This document shows, one piece after another, positions 34,329 to 42,694 of a stretch of DNA of 64,000 bases. This DNA is from Lachnospiraceae bacterium MC2017 (GTDB lineage Bacteria > Bacillota > Clostridia > Lachnospirales > Lachnospiraceae). The stretch lies in contig JNJK01000005.1 in the NCBI GenBank assembly GCA_000701625.1, positions 62,001-126,000 on the forward strand. Reading direction: 5' to 3'. Below the pieces are notes generated by a model, which saw only the letters and a program-made list of their open reading frames with translations, did not search any database and was not told the DNA's origin. Position 1 is the stretch's first letter. Every line of letters begins with the position of its first letter. A program made the position numbers and the translations under genes.

Positions 34329-35281
34329 TCTTCTGTCTCTTTTCCGAAGTCAATATCATTTATACTGTTATCAGAATTTTCATCCGTCGCATCATTGTTA
34401 TCCGGCGGAACATCCTCTGTTGACATTTTTTCACTTTCATTTTGCAGTTCTGACAGAAAATCCTCTGACATAAACATTTTTTCTGCTTTTCTCGCATTAT
34501 CCTGAAGATTCCTAAGGCGCTCCAGAAACTGCTTTTTCATCTGGGCTTTCTTCTCAATTACATGTTCAAGCTTCATAATCCCTGCATTTAGTGCATTTTT
34601 TTGCTCATCAGACGAAGTCTTTCCTATCTGGTTCTTGTACTTTTGCAGAAGATCTTTTTCTCTTTCGTCAGTTAGGAATGGGTACTGTTTCCTCATGGTT
34701 TCCATACCATCCGGTCCCATTTTTCCATTTGCGATGTCTTCCATGTGCTTCATGGTATAGCGGGCATCGCGTATGCTGTCCACTACTACACCTACTGCAC
34801 TCTGTTCGAAGCCTGGATTAGTAATAACCTTTGCTCTGGTCGTACCCGGTATGTTTCGATGTTTTGAGCTTTGCTGAAAGAGTTTACGCTCCCTGTTCAT
34901 CTTTACATCCGGAGTCTCCACCGACCTGTTCAGACACGAAAAGAACATGGCTTTACTTGTCCCGTTCATGATCGCAGACGAAAGCCCGCCTCTTTGAAAC
35001 GCCATATCCGAAAATTTTTTCAGATGCGTCTCCTCTTCTCCACCTTTACGTGGTACATATTCATTTGAAAAATCTGTTTTTTGCTGATTTGAATTACCGG
35101 AATCGGTTCTAAGATCTGATTCCCCCTTATAAGCATCTTCTTTACCCTGAGTTTTATCCTGTGCTTTTCCCTTCTCTAGTTCTTCGGTTCTTTCTCGTCC
35201 CGAAAGCTCAAAACTCTGTCTGAAACTTTCTTCAAGTCTCCACACAGGATCGCGATCTGAAAACTCCCCAATCTCCGTCAC
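34325..35281 (-). CDS. first gene of injection-system operon, unknown function
   Basis: Unrecognised 318-residue protein as counted from a GTG at 35281. The N-terminal 100 residues are charged; the middle has VGVVVDSIRDARYTMKHMED and MRKQYPFLTDEREKDLLQKY; residues about 220-270 form a coiled coil (HVIEKKAQMKKQFLERLRNL); the end is acidic. The GTG has no ribosome binding site, and the frame is open for 32 more codons with protein-like sequence (DDIKQQIARVTEIGEFSDRD). GAGGTG stands seven bases before an in-frame ATA at 35371, so the real start may be that non-standard codon. It is the promoter-proximal gene of the operon. Confidence 0.6.
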   Translation of the reverse strand: MTEIGEFSDRDPVWRLEESFRQSFELSGRERTEELEKGKAQDKTQGKEDAYKGESDLRTDSGNSNQQKTDFSNEYVPRKGGEEETHLKKFSDMAFQRGGLSSAIMNGTSKAMFFSCLNRSVETPDVKMNRERKLFQQSSKHRNIPGTTRAKVITNPGFEQSAVGVVVDSIRDARYTMKHMEDIANGKMGPDGMETMRKQYPFLTDEREKDLLQKYKNQIGKTSSDEQKNALNAGIMKLEHVIEKKAQMKKQFLERLRNLQDNARKAEKMFMSEDFLSELQNESEKMSTEDVPPDNNDATDENSDNSINDIDFGKETEE

Positions 35282-35628
35282 GCGCGCAATCTGCTGCTTT
35301 ATGTCGTCCGCGTTCCGCGGTTCACATCCGACAGCTTTGTCTTTTTTCTCCTTTAACAGTCTGCTTTTTATCTTGAATCACCTCAGTTATAAACACATAT
35401 TAGAATGTAAGTCCGCTACTGATGCAGCTCATGAGATTCTCTTATGACTGTCCAAACAATAAATATTGTACAAACTTTAGTGAAAACTCAATACAAGTTT
35501 TATAGCTATTTGCACAACCTCAAAAAAACTTTAAACGATTTTATCCGTCTTTTCAACAAAATCATTTAAAGTATACAGCATTTAATCAGATACAAAAAAT
35601 TGTCACTCCAACGGATTTTTCTATAAGT
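35282..35628 (-). promoter_or_regulatory. leader/promoter region of the injection-system operon
   Basis: About 350 bases without an accepted gene, apart from a possible N-terminal extension of the 34325 gene up to 35371. A candidate promoter on the minus strand is TTGAAA (35551-35556), a 17-base spacer and TAAAGT (35528-35533). The sequence ATATTGTACAAA at 35463-35474 is also found upstream of the first subtilase (56132-56143). The region is AT-rich. No hairpin with a T-tract was seen between the candidate promoter and the first gene. Confidence 0.4.
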
Positions 35629-35668
35629 CAAAAAAGCAGCGAAGTGTCTATTTACTACACTTCGCTGC
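35629..35668 (-). terminator. rho-independent terminator after the Cache-HAMP gene
   Basis: Perfect 12-base stem GCAGCGAAGTGT/ACACTTCGCTGC (35636-35647 with 35657-35668), nine-base loop, followed on the minus strand by six T. It lies 24 bases after the stop at 35692 and separates that gene from the injection-system operon. Confidence 0.92.
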
Positions 35669-35691
35669 TAATGCATATCCTGCAATTCTTC

Positions 35692-37161
35692 TTAATCATT
35701 TCTTACTGCAAATTTGGCAACTTCATAATCAAGTTCAAAAACCATATCCTCAGTATCTTTAAATGCTTTTTCGAGATCTTCTATTTTTTTTCTGATTGCC
35801 AGAATACTAGCTTCTATACTCTCTACACCTATAGCGCCCTGTCCGCTTACATCACTGATCTGACCTATGGATGACATTAACGATTCCATATCCTCATTTA
35901 ATTCCGCGGACATCATCTCAAGTTCTGAAAGAACAGAATCTACGTAATTTTCATAGTCTTCGCTCTCATGCAGATATTCCTGCCGGTCTCTCGACGCTTT
36001 TCTATCATTTACGAGATCAACCATGCCATTCTTGAAAACTGCCGTTCGGTCATCTGCAATTTTTTTATGAAGTTTCAATATCTTCTCTGTAGCACTTTTC
36101 ATTTCTTCAGAAAGTTCTTCTGTACACTTTCCGACAGTTATGGCAAATTCAGTAAACTGATCCATTGATGCAGCCGTTTCTGTAAATACCGATGACAGAT
36201 TTTCGATATTTTCGCATATTTCATCCAGATCAGACTTAACCTTTTCAAATCCGGAATCAACTACATCATTTTTTTCCTCAACCGTTGATGCCATTGATTT
36301 CACATCTCTAATAACTTTTCCAACTGCAACCTTCAAAAATTCAAGCTTTTCCGCAAGCATTCCGAAGTCATCTCTCCGCTCAAGCATTTCTTCGGATATC
36401 TCTGTGGTAAAATCTCCTCCTGCCATTTTTTCTATATATGAAAAACTCGTTCCTAATGCCATGATGATAGATTTGGATATTCCCCGTGCAACCAGGAATG
36501 TGAAAACAACCATAAAAATTGAAGAAGCCAAAAGGATCATAGCTACAAACCTGATTCTTTTGTTCATTGCGGTAACCTGATCTTCAATAAATGCATCAAT
36601 ATCATCTACATAATTTCCTGTTCCGATAACCCATCCTGTTTTTTCATTTACCATGCTGTATGCACGCTTTGGAAGCGGTACTGATCCACCCTCCTTTGCA
36701 AACTTGTAATCAACGTACCCTCCGCCTCTCTGCGCAGCTTTTATGATCGCCGATACAAATTCAAAACCATCAGCATCCTTGGCATGAAGTCTCATGGTCC
36801 CCTCGGTTTCCGTACCAAGAAGAACTACATTTTTTCCATCAATCTTATCTGCCCAGAAGTAGCCATCTTCACCATATCGGATCCCTCGCAGAGCCCTGGC
36901 TGCAAAATACAACGCTTCGTCCTTGGTTGCATCACCATTCTCAGCCATCGTCATTACTCCATCCACCATAGATGAAGCGTTCTCAACCTGCTCTTTTATA
37001 CGCTGGTCATAATCTGCCCGTATGGCCTCACTGAGTCTGCTGGTCGAGATCTTATCCAGTTCCATTATGGAAAAGAGCGCCATAAATATGATGAGCAACA
37101 TACCAAACGCAGAAATTCCTGCCATTATGATCATTTTCAATCTGACATTAATATTCCTCAT
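35692..37161 (-). CDS. Cache-HAMP transmembrane receptor lacking a chemotaxis signalling tip
   Basis: The 489-residue protein has an N-terminal membrane helix (about 10-32) and an extracytoplasmic single-Cache domain (about 35-190, with YGEDGYFWADKIDGKNVVLL and AYSMVNEKTGWVIGTGNYVD). A second helix (MILLASSIFMVVFTFLVARG), a HAMP-like segment and about 240 residues of coiled coil follow. The coiled coil resembles methyl-accepting chemotaxis proteins, but the conserved hairpin tip (E-I-x-x-I-x-x-I-A-x-Q-T-N-L-L-A-L-N) is absent, so CheA/CheW coupling is doubtful. GAGG lies eight bases before the ATG. The gene has its own terminator. Its ligand is probably a small carboxylate or amino acid, judging by the family only. 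Confidence 0.82.
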   Translation of the reverse strand: MRNINVRLKMIIMAGISAFGMLLIIFMALFSIMELDKISTSRLSEAIRADYDQRIKEQVENASSMVDGVMTMAENGDATKDEALYFAARALRGIRYGEDGYFWADKIDGKNVVLLGTETEGTMRLHAKDADGFEFVSAIIKAAQRGGGYVDYKFAKEGGSVPLPKRAYSMVNEKTGWVIGTGNYVDDIDAFIEDQVTAMNKRIRFVAMILLASSIFMVVFTFLVARGISKSIIMALGTSFSYIEKMAGGDFTTEISEEMLERRDDFGMLAEKLEFLKVAVGKVIRDVKSMASTVEEKNDVVDSGFEKVKSDLDEICENIENLSSVFTETAASMDQFTEFAITVGKCTEELSEEMKSATEKILKLHKKIADDRTAVFKNGMVDLVNDRKASRDRQEYLHESEDYENYVDSVLSELEMMSAELNEDMESLMSSIGQISDVSGQGAIGVESIEASILAIRKKIEDLEKAFKDTEDMVFELDYEVAKFAVRND

Positions 37162-37229
37162 AGACGATACCTCTATATAATATATTTGTCCCCCCTGACA
37201 ACTTATATATCGGACACGTCGGAGAAAAA

Positions 37230-39245
37230 TTATAATTTTTCGATCATTTTTAGAAGTTCTTCTTCTGTAATAACCGGTATTCCCAGTGCCTGGGCTTTAT
37301 CAAGCTTGCTTCCGGCAGCTTCTCCCGCAACCAGATAGCTTGTTTTCTTCGAAACGCTGCCTGTACATTTACCACCGTTCTTCTCAATAAGTTCAGCAGC
37401 TTCTTTTCGTCCAAGAGTCGGAAGTGTTCCGGTAACAACGATAGTTAATCCGCTAAGTGCAGTTCCATTTTCTTCCTGTTCAGGATTTTCCATTGTAAGT
37501 CCTGCCTCACGGAACTCCTCGATCACTTTTTTATTCGCCTCATTTGCAAAAAAGTGAACAATATCGTTTGCAGTTGTTGCACCTACATCCGGGATTTCCT
37601 GCAACTGTTCTTCAGATGCAGCCATGAGTTCATCAATACTCTTAAAGTGCTGCATGATAGTCTTTGCCGTTCTCTGACCAACATTTCTGATGCCGAGGGC
37701 AGTTAAAAGACGCGCAGGCTCATTATTTTTAGAATTTTCAATATTGGCAAGGAGCTTATCAGTGTTCTTTTCTTTTCCGATAGTTCCTTTCTCTATAAGC
37801 TCATCTCTGTAATCCTTAAGATGATAGATATCAGCATAATTTTTGAGATAACCTTCAGTAATGAGTGCCTCTACCAGCTGATCACCAAGTCCCATAATGT
37901 TCATACAATTAAGGCTTGTAAAATATGCAATGGTACGTGTAAGCTGTGCCGGACAGGAAGGATTTATACATCTGATATCTGCTGTATCTTCTTCCCGTTC
38001 AAGTAATTCTCCACAAACAGGGCAAACATCCGGTGCTTTGAAAACTGTTTCCGGTTCTTCCACGCATCCATTAAGCTTCGGGATGATCTCTCCACTCTTA
38101 AAAAGCTTATAGCGACCGCCTATACCGATCTTCATCTCATTTATATAGTCCTGATTATGAAGAGTCGCGCGAGATACATTAGTACCGCAGAGACGAGCCG
38201 GTTTTCCGGTTTCACTGTCATGGAAAATGCCTGTAAAAGTGAGTTTTCCGGTTCTTCCTACGTCCACCAGGATCTCATCCATTGTGATAACACGTTCTTC
38301 CGGCGGATACTTGTATGCTATATGACCACTGGAATACTTGCTGCCTGATGGGAAATCATTTCTGTATGCGACCTGGTCGATCTTAACTACCGCGCCATCT
38401 ATATCAAAGGGCAGTTCAGAACGCATTTCGCCGATTTTGTTAATGACATTTATTACCTCGTCGGCATTATGACATCTTTCATGAAAAACAACCGGAACGC
38501 CTGCATTTTTGACGATTTCCATTCCGCTCACATGGCCGGACAGTATCGAAGCGGGGCCATCCTGGACATTAAAAATAAACATTCTAAGTCCGCGTTCTTT
38601 TGTGACTGCACTGTCCAGCTGTCTAAGAGTACCTGCTGCGAGATTTCTAGGATTAGCTGCTTCTTTTTTTCCATCACGTATCTGAAGCTCATTGAACCGT
38701 TCGAAGTCTTCATGAGTCATATAAACTTCACCACGAAGTTCCAGGTAATCAGCATCGATATCCAGAGTTTTCTTTACATCAGGAATCACAAGCGCATTTA
38801 CTGTGACATCTTCACCAATGATACCGTCACCACGTGTCTCGGCAAGTTCCAGTTCCATGCCTTTTCCGTCAGCTTTTCTCCTGTAACGGAGACTCATGCT
38901 GAGTCCATCGATTTTTTGCTCTACCGAAAATGCTGCATCAGGATGCATATCCTGCACTTTTTTTACCCATGCCCGAACATCCTCTGTATCAAAAACATCC
39001 TCAATAGAAAGCATAGGAACGTTATGTGTGACCTTTACGCCGGCTTCTCTTTTTGCTGTTCCGCCGATTTTTTGAGTCGGAGAATCAGGTGTCACCCACT
39101 CAGGATTTTCTTTTTCTGCTTTCTTAAGTTCCTGCATCAGCTGATCGTACTCAAAATCAGATATTTCCGGAGAATCCTGATCATAGTAAAGATCCATATG
39201 ATGATCGATCTTCTTTTTTAATTCGTTATATTCTTCAAAAGTCAT
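37230..39245 (-). CDS. ligA: NAD-dependent DNA ligase
   Basis: Joins nicked DNA with NAD+ as cofactor in replication and repair. The 671-residue length is usual for LigA. The adenylation lysine is in SVEQKIDGLS (K111). The N-terminal Ia domain (YDQDSPEISDFEYDQLMQEL), an OB-fold, a four-cysteine zinc finger (CPVCGELLE with CINPSC, about 400-423), helix-hairpin-helix repeats (LTALGIRNVGQRTAKTIM, LQEIPDVGATTANDIV) and a C-terminal BRCT domain (GLTIVVTGTLPTLGRKEAAE) are all present. The upstream gene on the same strand is the pseudouridine synthase, 38 bases away. Confidence 0.97.
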   Translation of the reverse strand: MTFEEYNELKKKIDHHMDLYYDQDSPEISDFEYDQLMQELKKAEKENPEWVTPDSPTQKIGGTAKREAGVKVTHNVPMLSIEDVFDTEDVRAWVKKVQDMHPDAAFSVEQKIDGLSMSLRYRRKADGKGMELELAETRGDGIIGEDVTVNALVIPDVKKTLDIDADYLELRGEVYMTHEDFERFNELQIRDGKKEAANPRNLAAGTLRQLDSAVTKERGLRMFIFNVQDGPASILSGHVSGMEIVKNAGVPVVFHERCHNADEVINVINKIGEMRSELPFDIDGAVVKIDQVAYRNDFPSGSKYSSGHIAYKYPPEERVITMDEILVDVGRTGKLTFTGIFHDSETGKPARLCGTNVSRATLHNQDYINEMKIGIGGRYKLFKSGEIIPKLNGCVEEPETVFKAPDVCPVCGELLEREEDTADIRCINPSCPAQLTRTIAYFTSLNCMNIMGLGDQLVEALITEGYLKNYADIYHLKDYRDELIEKGTIGKEKNTDKLLANIENSKNNEPARLLTALGIRNVGQRTAKTIMQHFKSIDELMAASEEQLQEIPDVGATTANDIVHFFANEANKKVIEEFREAGLTMENPEQEENGTALSGLTIVVTGTLPTLGRKEAAELIEKNGGKCTGSVSKKTSYLVAGEAAGSKLDKAQALGIPVITEEELLKMIEKL

Positions 39246-39283
39246 TGTTTATCATCCTTAAAATAGTATGTATCTATTATTTC

Positions 39284-40015
39284 TTAATCTTGAAATCCGG
39301 CAAGATCCCGCAGTTCTTTTACTTCTTCATCTGACAAGATCCTGTACTTTCCGGGTTTCAGACCATCCAATGTGATCGTCATAAACCGGATACGTTTAAG
39401 TTTTATAACGGTATATCCAAAATATTCTGCCATTCGGCGGATTTCGCGATTCATACCTTCTGTAAGTATGCAACTATAGGTATTGCTTCCTGTCCGTCTG
39501 ATTCTGCATGGAAGTGACTGTCTGTCAGGCAGGAGCTGTAAGCCGCCCTTCATCATCTTTTCCAAAACATCATCCGGAATCGGTTTATCTACCGTAACTT
39601 CATATTCTTTTTCATGACCATATCTGGCGCGTAAGAGTCCGTTTACCATACTGCCGTCATTTGTAAGCAGTATCAGCCCCTCCGAATCTTTGTCCAAACG
39701 TCCGATAGGATATACTCTTTCAGGATATCCTACGGCATCGACTATATTGTTATGTGCTTTTCCCTGATCTACAGTAGAAGTCACTGTACCGGTTTCTTTA
39801 TAAAAAGCAAGGATTACCAGCTTAACACTATCCGGTGTAGATTTTATCTCATTACCATCAAGACAAATTTTTTCACATCCGGTCACCTTATCCCCGGGAG
39901 ACGCGATTTTTCCATCAACAGTAATCCTGCCTGCAGAAAGATACCTGTCCGCCTCGCGTCTTGAACAAACTCCTGAAGCTGACAGGTATTTATTGATTCG
40001 TATAGATTCTTCCAT
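39284..40015 (-). CDS. rluF: RluF-like 23S rRNA pseudouridine synthase
   Basis: RsuA/RluB/E/F family enzyme of 243 residues that converts uridine to pseudouridine in rRNA. An S4 RNA-binding domain opens the protein (IRINKYLSASGVCSRREADR). The catalytic block is YPIGRLDKDSEGLILLTNDG, with the key Asp in RLDKDS. TEGMNREIRRMAEYFGYTV forms the typical final motif. The sequence is closer to the RluF type (SRREADRY, HEKEYEVTVDKP) than to RsuA, though the E. coli protein has a longer basic tail that is missing here. Expected target is the U2604 region of 23S rRNA, by family knowledge. Confidence 0.88.
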   Translation of the reverse strand: MEESIRINKYLSASGVCSRREADRYLSAGRITVDGKIASPGDKVTGCEKICLDGNEIKSTPDSVKLVILAFYKETGTVTSTVDQGKAHNNIVDAVGYPERVYPIGRLDKDSEGLILLTNDGSMVNGLLRARYGHEKEYEVTVDKPIPDDVLEKMMKGGLQLLPDRQSLPCRIRRTGSNTYSCILTEGMNREIRRMAEYFGYTVIKLKRIRFMTITLDGLKPGKYRILSDEEVKELRDLAGFQD

Positions 40016-40035
40016 AAAAAATCCCTTTTAATAAA

Positions 40036-40071
40036 CAGAGACCGGCATCAGGTAACTGTGCCGGTCCTCTG
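40036..40071 (-). terminator. hairpin after response regulator gene
   Basis: A stem of GACCGGCA/TGCCGGTC plus CAGA/TCTG (40036-40047 with 40059-40071, one bulge), followed on the minus strand by TTTATT. It lies between the response regulator and the pseudouridine synthase gene. The T-tract is short, so termination may be partial. Confidence 0.55.
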
Positions 40072-40098
40072 GTAAACAACGAAGCTAAAATTAACTAA

Positions 40099-40500
40099 TC
40101 AAAGATCAAATTTCCAACCGATCTCAGCAAGTTTCAGGTGCATGTCAACCTTGCGGAAAACATTCATCGGTATGAATGGCTTCTGAATGGAATCAGCTGC
40201 GCCGTGATCATAAGCTCTGGCCTTTGTAATAACCGATACATCATTCATCGTAATGATGATAGGAAGATCTTCATATCCGTCCATTGCATGAATCGCTTCC
40301 ATACAGCTGATACCGTTCATCTCTGGCATATGCATATCCATGAGAACGATCTCCGGATTGAAGTTTTTGACCTTTTCGATTGCCTCTGCTCCGGACGAAG
40401 CGGTGAAAAGATCATACCGATCTGACATAACATCCTTAGCTTCCTGCAGGATGGACGGCATATCATCGACAACAAGAACCCTCTTTCCCGTTTTGCTCAT
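40099..40500 (-). CDS. stand-alone response regulator receiver protein
   Basis: A 133-residue CheY-like receiver domain without an output domain. The acidic pair is D12-D13 (VLVVDDMPS), the phospho-accepting Asp is D55 (IVLMDMHMPEMNG), the conserved Thr is T84 and the Lys is K107 (SIQKPF), so it should be phosphorylated normally. The frame is open up to 40548, but GGAGG ten bases before the ATG at 40500 identifies the start. No histidine kinase lies next to it. Such single-domain regulators act through protein contacts; the partner is unknown. Confidence 0.9.
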   Translation of the reverse strand: MSKTGKRVLVVDDMPSILQEAKDVMSDRYDLFTASSGAEAIEKVKNFNPEIVLMDMHMPEMNGISCMEAIHAMDGYEDLPIIITMNDVSVITKARAYDHGAADSIQKPFIPMNVFRKVDMHLKLAEIGWKFDL

Positions 40501-40621
40501 TTGATTTATACCTCCGTTTGCCGAACAGCTCCTCTGTCCGTTTTTCAAAATACTCTCTCCGGATCCCCCTCACTCCGTACGCCGGAGATTGACGCAAATC
40601 CTAACTTTATGTTACGATATT

Positions 40622-40650
40622 TTGCAAATTAAAGCAAGTATTTGTGTATC
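40622..40650 (+). promoter_or_regulatory. candidate promoter of metF
   Basis: TTGCAA (40622-40627), a 17-base spacer and TGTATC (40645-40650) stand 30 bases before the metF ATG. The -10 box is weak, so this is a tentative call. Confidence 0.35.
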
Positions 40651-40679
40651 GCTGTGTATACAACAGAGGAGAAAAAAAA

Positions 40680-41549
40680 ATGATCAGAGACGAACTTGAC
40701 AGCCGTGAGTGCATGCTTTCATGCGAAGTATTTCCGCCAAAGAAAGAAGATGCTTTCACAAAAGTCTTTAATGTTTTAGATTCTATCGCTGAGTGCGACC
40801 CTGCATTTATCAGCGTCACTTATGGAGCCGGTGGTTCAAATGCCGGTAAGCATCTCGAAATATCTTCTTATATTCAGAATAAATTGAATATCGAGACTAT
40901 CGCGCATGTGACAAGTGTTGGATTTAATCGTAAGGATCTTAACGATGAGCTGGATCTTTTAGAAAAAGAAGGTGTTTTCAACATCCTTGCACTTCGTGGC
41001 GACCGTCCGCAGGATATGACAGACGAGAAATATAATTCTCGCGAATTTGAGCATGCATCAGATATGGTTAAGTATATTCGTGAATCTGATCGTTCATTCT
41101 GCATTGCAGGTGCCTGCTATCCGGAAAAACATTTCGAAGCTCCTGACAAGCTCACTGATATCTTTCACTTAAAGCAGAAAGTTGATGCAGGATGTGATTT
41201 TCTGATAAGCCAGCTTTTCTTTGATAACACTTTCTTCTACAGATTTTTAGAGCTTGCAGCAAGAAACGATATCAATGTACCGATACATGCAGGTATCATG
41301 CCCATCACTTCAGCTACTCAGTTGGGCCACACTGTATCTCTTTCCGGTACAAGCGTTCCCAAAAAACTTGCTGATATCATTGCAAGGTACGGTGATGATC
41401 CGGAGGATATGAAAAAAGCCGGTATCGAATTTGCAGTAGATCAGGCTCTCGACCTTGCCAAAGCCGGTGTACACGGTATCCATGTATATGCTATGAATAA
41501 ACCCGAGCTCTGCAGAGAAATCTTCACCGCTGTACGTGAGAATTTCTAA
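40680..41549 (+). CDS. metF: methylenetetrahydrofolate reductase
   Basis: Reduces 5,10-methylene- to 5-methyl-tetrahydrofolate with a flavin, feeding methionine synthesis. The 289-residue TIM-barrel protein shows the family motifs: SCEVFPPKKEDA near the start, FISVTYGAGGSNAGKHLEIS, ETIAHVTSVGFNRKDL, NILALRGDRPQDM and CDFLISQLFFDNTFFYRFLE, with GIMPITSATQL further on. An AGAGGAG site stands nine bases before the ATG at 40680; the longer frame from 40644 lacks one. It is one of only two plus-strand genes in the window and has its own terminator. Confidence 0.95.
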   Translation: MIRDELDSRECMLSCEVFPPKKEDAFTKVFNVLDSIAECDPAFISVTYGAGGSNAGKHLEISSYIQNKLNIETIAHVTSVGFNRKDLNDELDLLEKEGVFNILALRGDRPQDMTDEKYNSREFEHASDMVKYIRESDRSFCIAGACYPEKHFEAPDKLTDIFHLKQKVDAGCDFLISQLFFDNTFFYRFLELAARNDINVPIHAGIMPITSATQLGHTVSLSGTSVPKKLADIIARYGDDPEDMKKAGIEFAVDQALDLAKAGVHGIHVYAMNKPELCREIFTAVRENF

Positions 41550-41570
41550 ATAAATTTCTTAAATCGACAA

Positions 41571-41612
41571 ACGGAGAATCCGGATAAAGCCGGATCCTCC
41601 GTTTTTTTTTTT
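41571..41612 (+). terminator. terminator of metF
   Basis: A stem CGGAG-A-ATCCGG/CCGGAT-C-CTCCG with a six-base loop, followed by eleven T, 22 bases after metF. It may work weakly in the other direction for the convergent gpsA gene. Confidence 0.9.
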
Positions 41613-41670
41613 GCTTATGAAATATTTCGTTGAAATTCCTATCCGATAAAGTCGGATTCTTTGTTCAGTC

Positions 41671-42666
41671 TTATTCCCACTCCTGCTTTCTGTCTCGAAG
41701 CATGAGGTCACGAATTCCGTCCTTGGGATCTTTTCCGTGGAAGAGAACGTCATTTACTTCATGAATGATCGGAATCTCCACGTTATACTTTTCTGCGAGC
41801 TGCATTGCTGCCTTTGCGCAGAAAACTCCCTCAACGACCTGATGAACTTCTTTCATTGCCTCATCTGCAGTCTTTCCCTGTCCTATAAGGATACCTGCTC
41901 TTCTATTTCTGGAATGCATAGATGCGCAGGTAACGATCAGATCTCCAATACCGGTTAGACCGGAGAAAGTACGCTCTTTTCCGCCTGCAGCGATTCCGAG
42001 ACGAGTGATCTCAGCAATACCCCGGGTAATAAGTGCTGCCTTTGTATTGTCTCCATACTTAAGACCGTCTGCAATACCTGCCGCAAGAGCAATGACATTC
42101 TTACATGCTGCACTGATCTGCATTCCAAACGGATCATCCGATGTATAAACACGGAAAACTTCGCTCATAAATACATCTGCTACATAATCCGCATCTTCAA
42201 TATTCTTACTTCCGGCAACGATAAGGGTCGGCATGCCGCTTCCCACTTCCTCTGCATGAGTCGGTCCACAGAGAACAACTGTCCTGGACTGAGGAATTTC
42301 CTGTTCGATAATATCTGTAAGAGTCATAAGAGTATCTTCTTCAAGGCCCTTAGCAACACTCACGATAACCTGGCCATCCTTAACAAAAGGAGCCATAGCC
42401 TTTGCCGTACTTCTGGTAAAAGAAGAAGGAACCGCAAGTACAAGCACATCCTTATCTTCGCATGCTTCCTTTATATCTGTTGTATAAGTTGTGCTATCAG
42501 AAAGCTTCGCACCAGGAAGTTTTTCTGTCTGTTCATGATTTTCTTTTAAGAGATTTATCTCCTGCTCGATTGCTGACCACATGGTCACTTCATGTCCATT
42601 ATTTCCAAGAAGCCATGTAAGGGCAGTTCCCCAGCTTCCCGCTCCGATCATTCCGATTTTTTTCAT
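41671..42666 (-). CDS. gpsA: NAD(P)-dependent glycerol-3-phosphate dehydrogenase
   Basis: Makes sn-glycerol 3-phosphate from dihydroxyacetone phosphate for phospholipid synthesis. The 331-residue protein has the Rossmann motif GAGSWGTALTWLLGNNGHEV (from residue 7), the GCGP-like segment VLCGPTHAEEVG, and the catalytic region SAACKNVIALAAGIADGLKY with the key lysine, followed by NTKAALITRGIAEI. The C-terminal part has TFSGLTGIGDLIVTC. It lies downstream of plsY, the acyltransferase that uses its product, separated by a 204-base hairpin-rich spacer. Confidence 0.96.
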   Translation of the reverse strand: MKKIGMIGAGSWGTALTWLLGNNGHEVTMWSAIEQEINLLKENHEQTEKLPGAKLSDSTTYTTDIKEACEDKDVLVLAVPSSFTRSTAKAMAPFVKDGQVIVSVAKGLEEDTLMTLTDIIEQEIPQSRTVVLCGPTHAEEVGSGMPTLIVAGSKNIEDADYVADVFMSEVFRVYTSDDPFGMQISAACKNVIALAAGIADGLKYGDNTKAALITRGIAEITRLGIAAGGKERTFSGLTGIGDLIVTCASMHSRNRRAGILIGQGKTADEAMKEVHQVVEGVFCAKAAMQLAEKYNVEIPIIHEVNDVLFHGKDPKDGIRDLMLRDRKQEWE

Positions 42667-42694
42667 AACTTAATTCCTCCTCTTTATGAAATGT

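Noticed and set aside
350-35281. Type VI secretion system
   Set aside because: No TssJ, TssL, TssM or ClpV-like genes were seen. Instead there are DUF4255, a LysM adaptor, DUF4280 and a single-domain AAA+ ATPase, which fit eCIS.
350-35281. Intact or defective prophage
   Set aside because: Head, portal, terminase, integrase and lysis genes were not recognised; only tail-like parts together with an AAA+ ATPase occur.
37162-37229. Promoter with TTGTCA and TATATA before the Cache-HAMP gene
   Set aside because: The -10-like box would touch the ribosome binding site and leave no leader, so it is not convincing.
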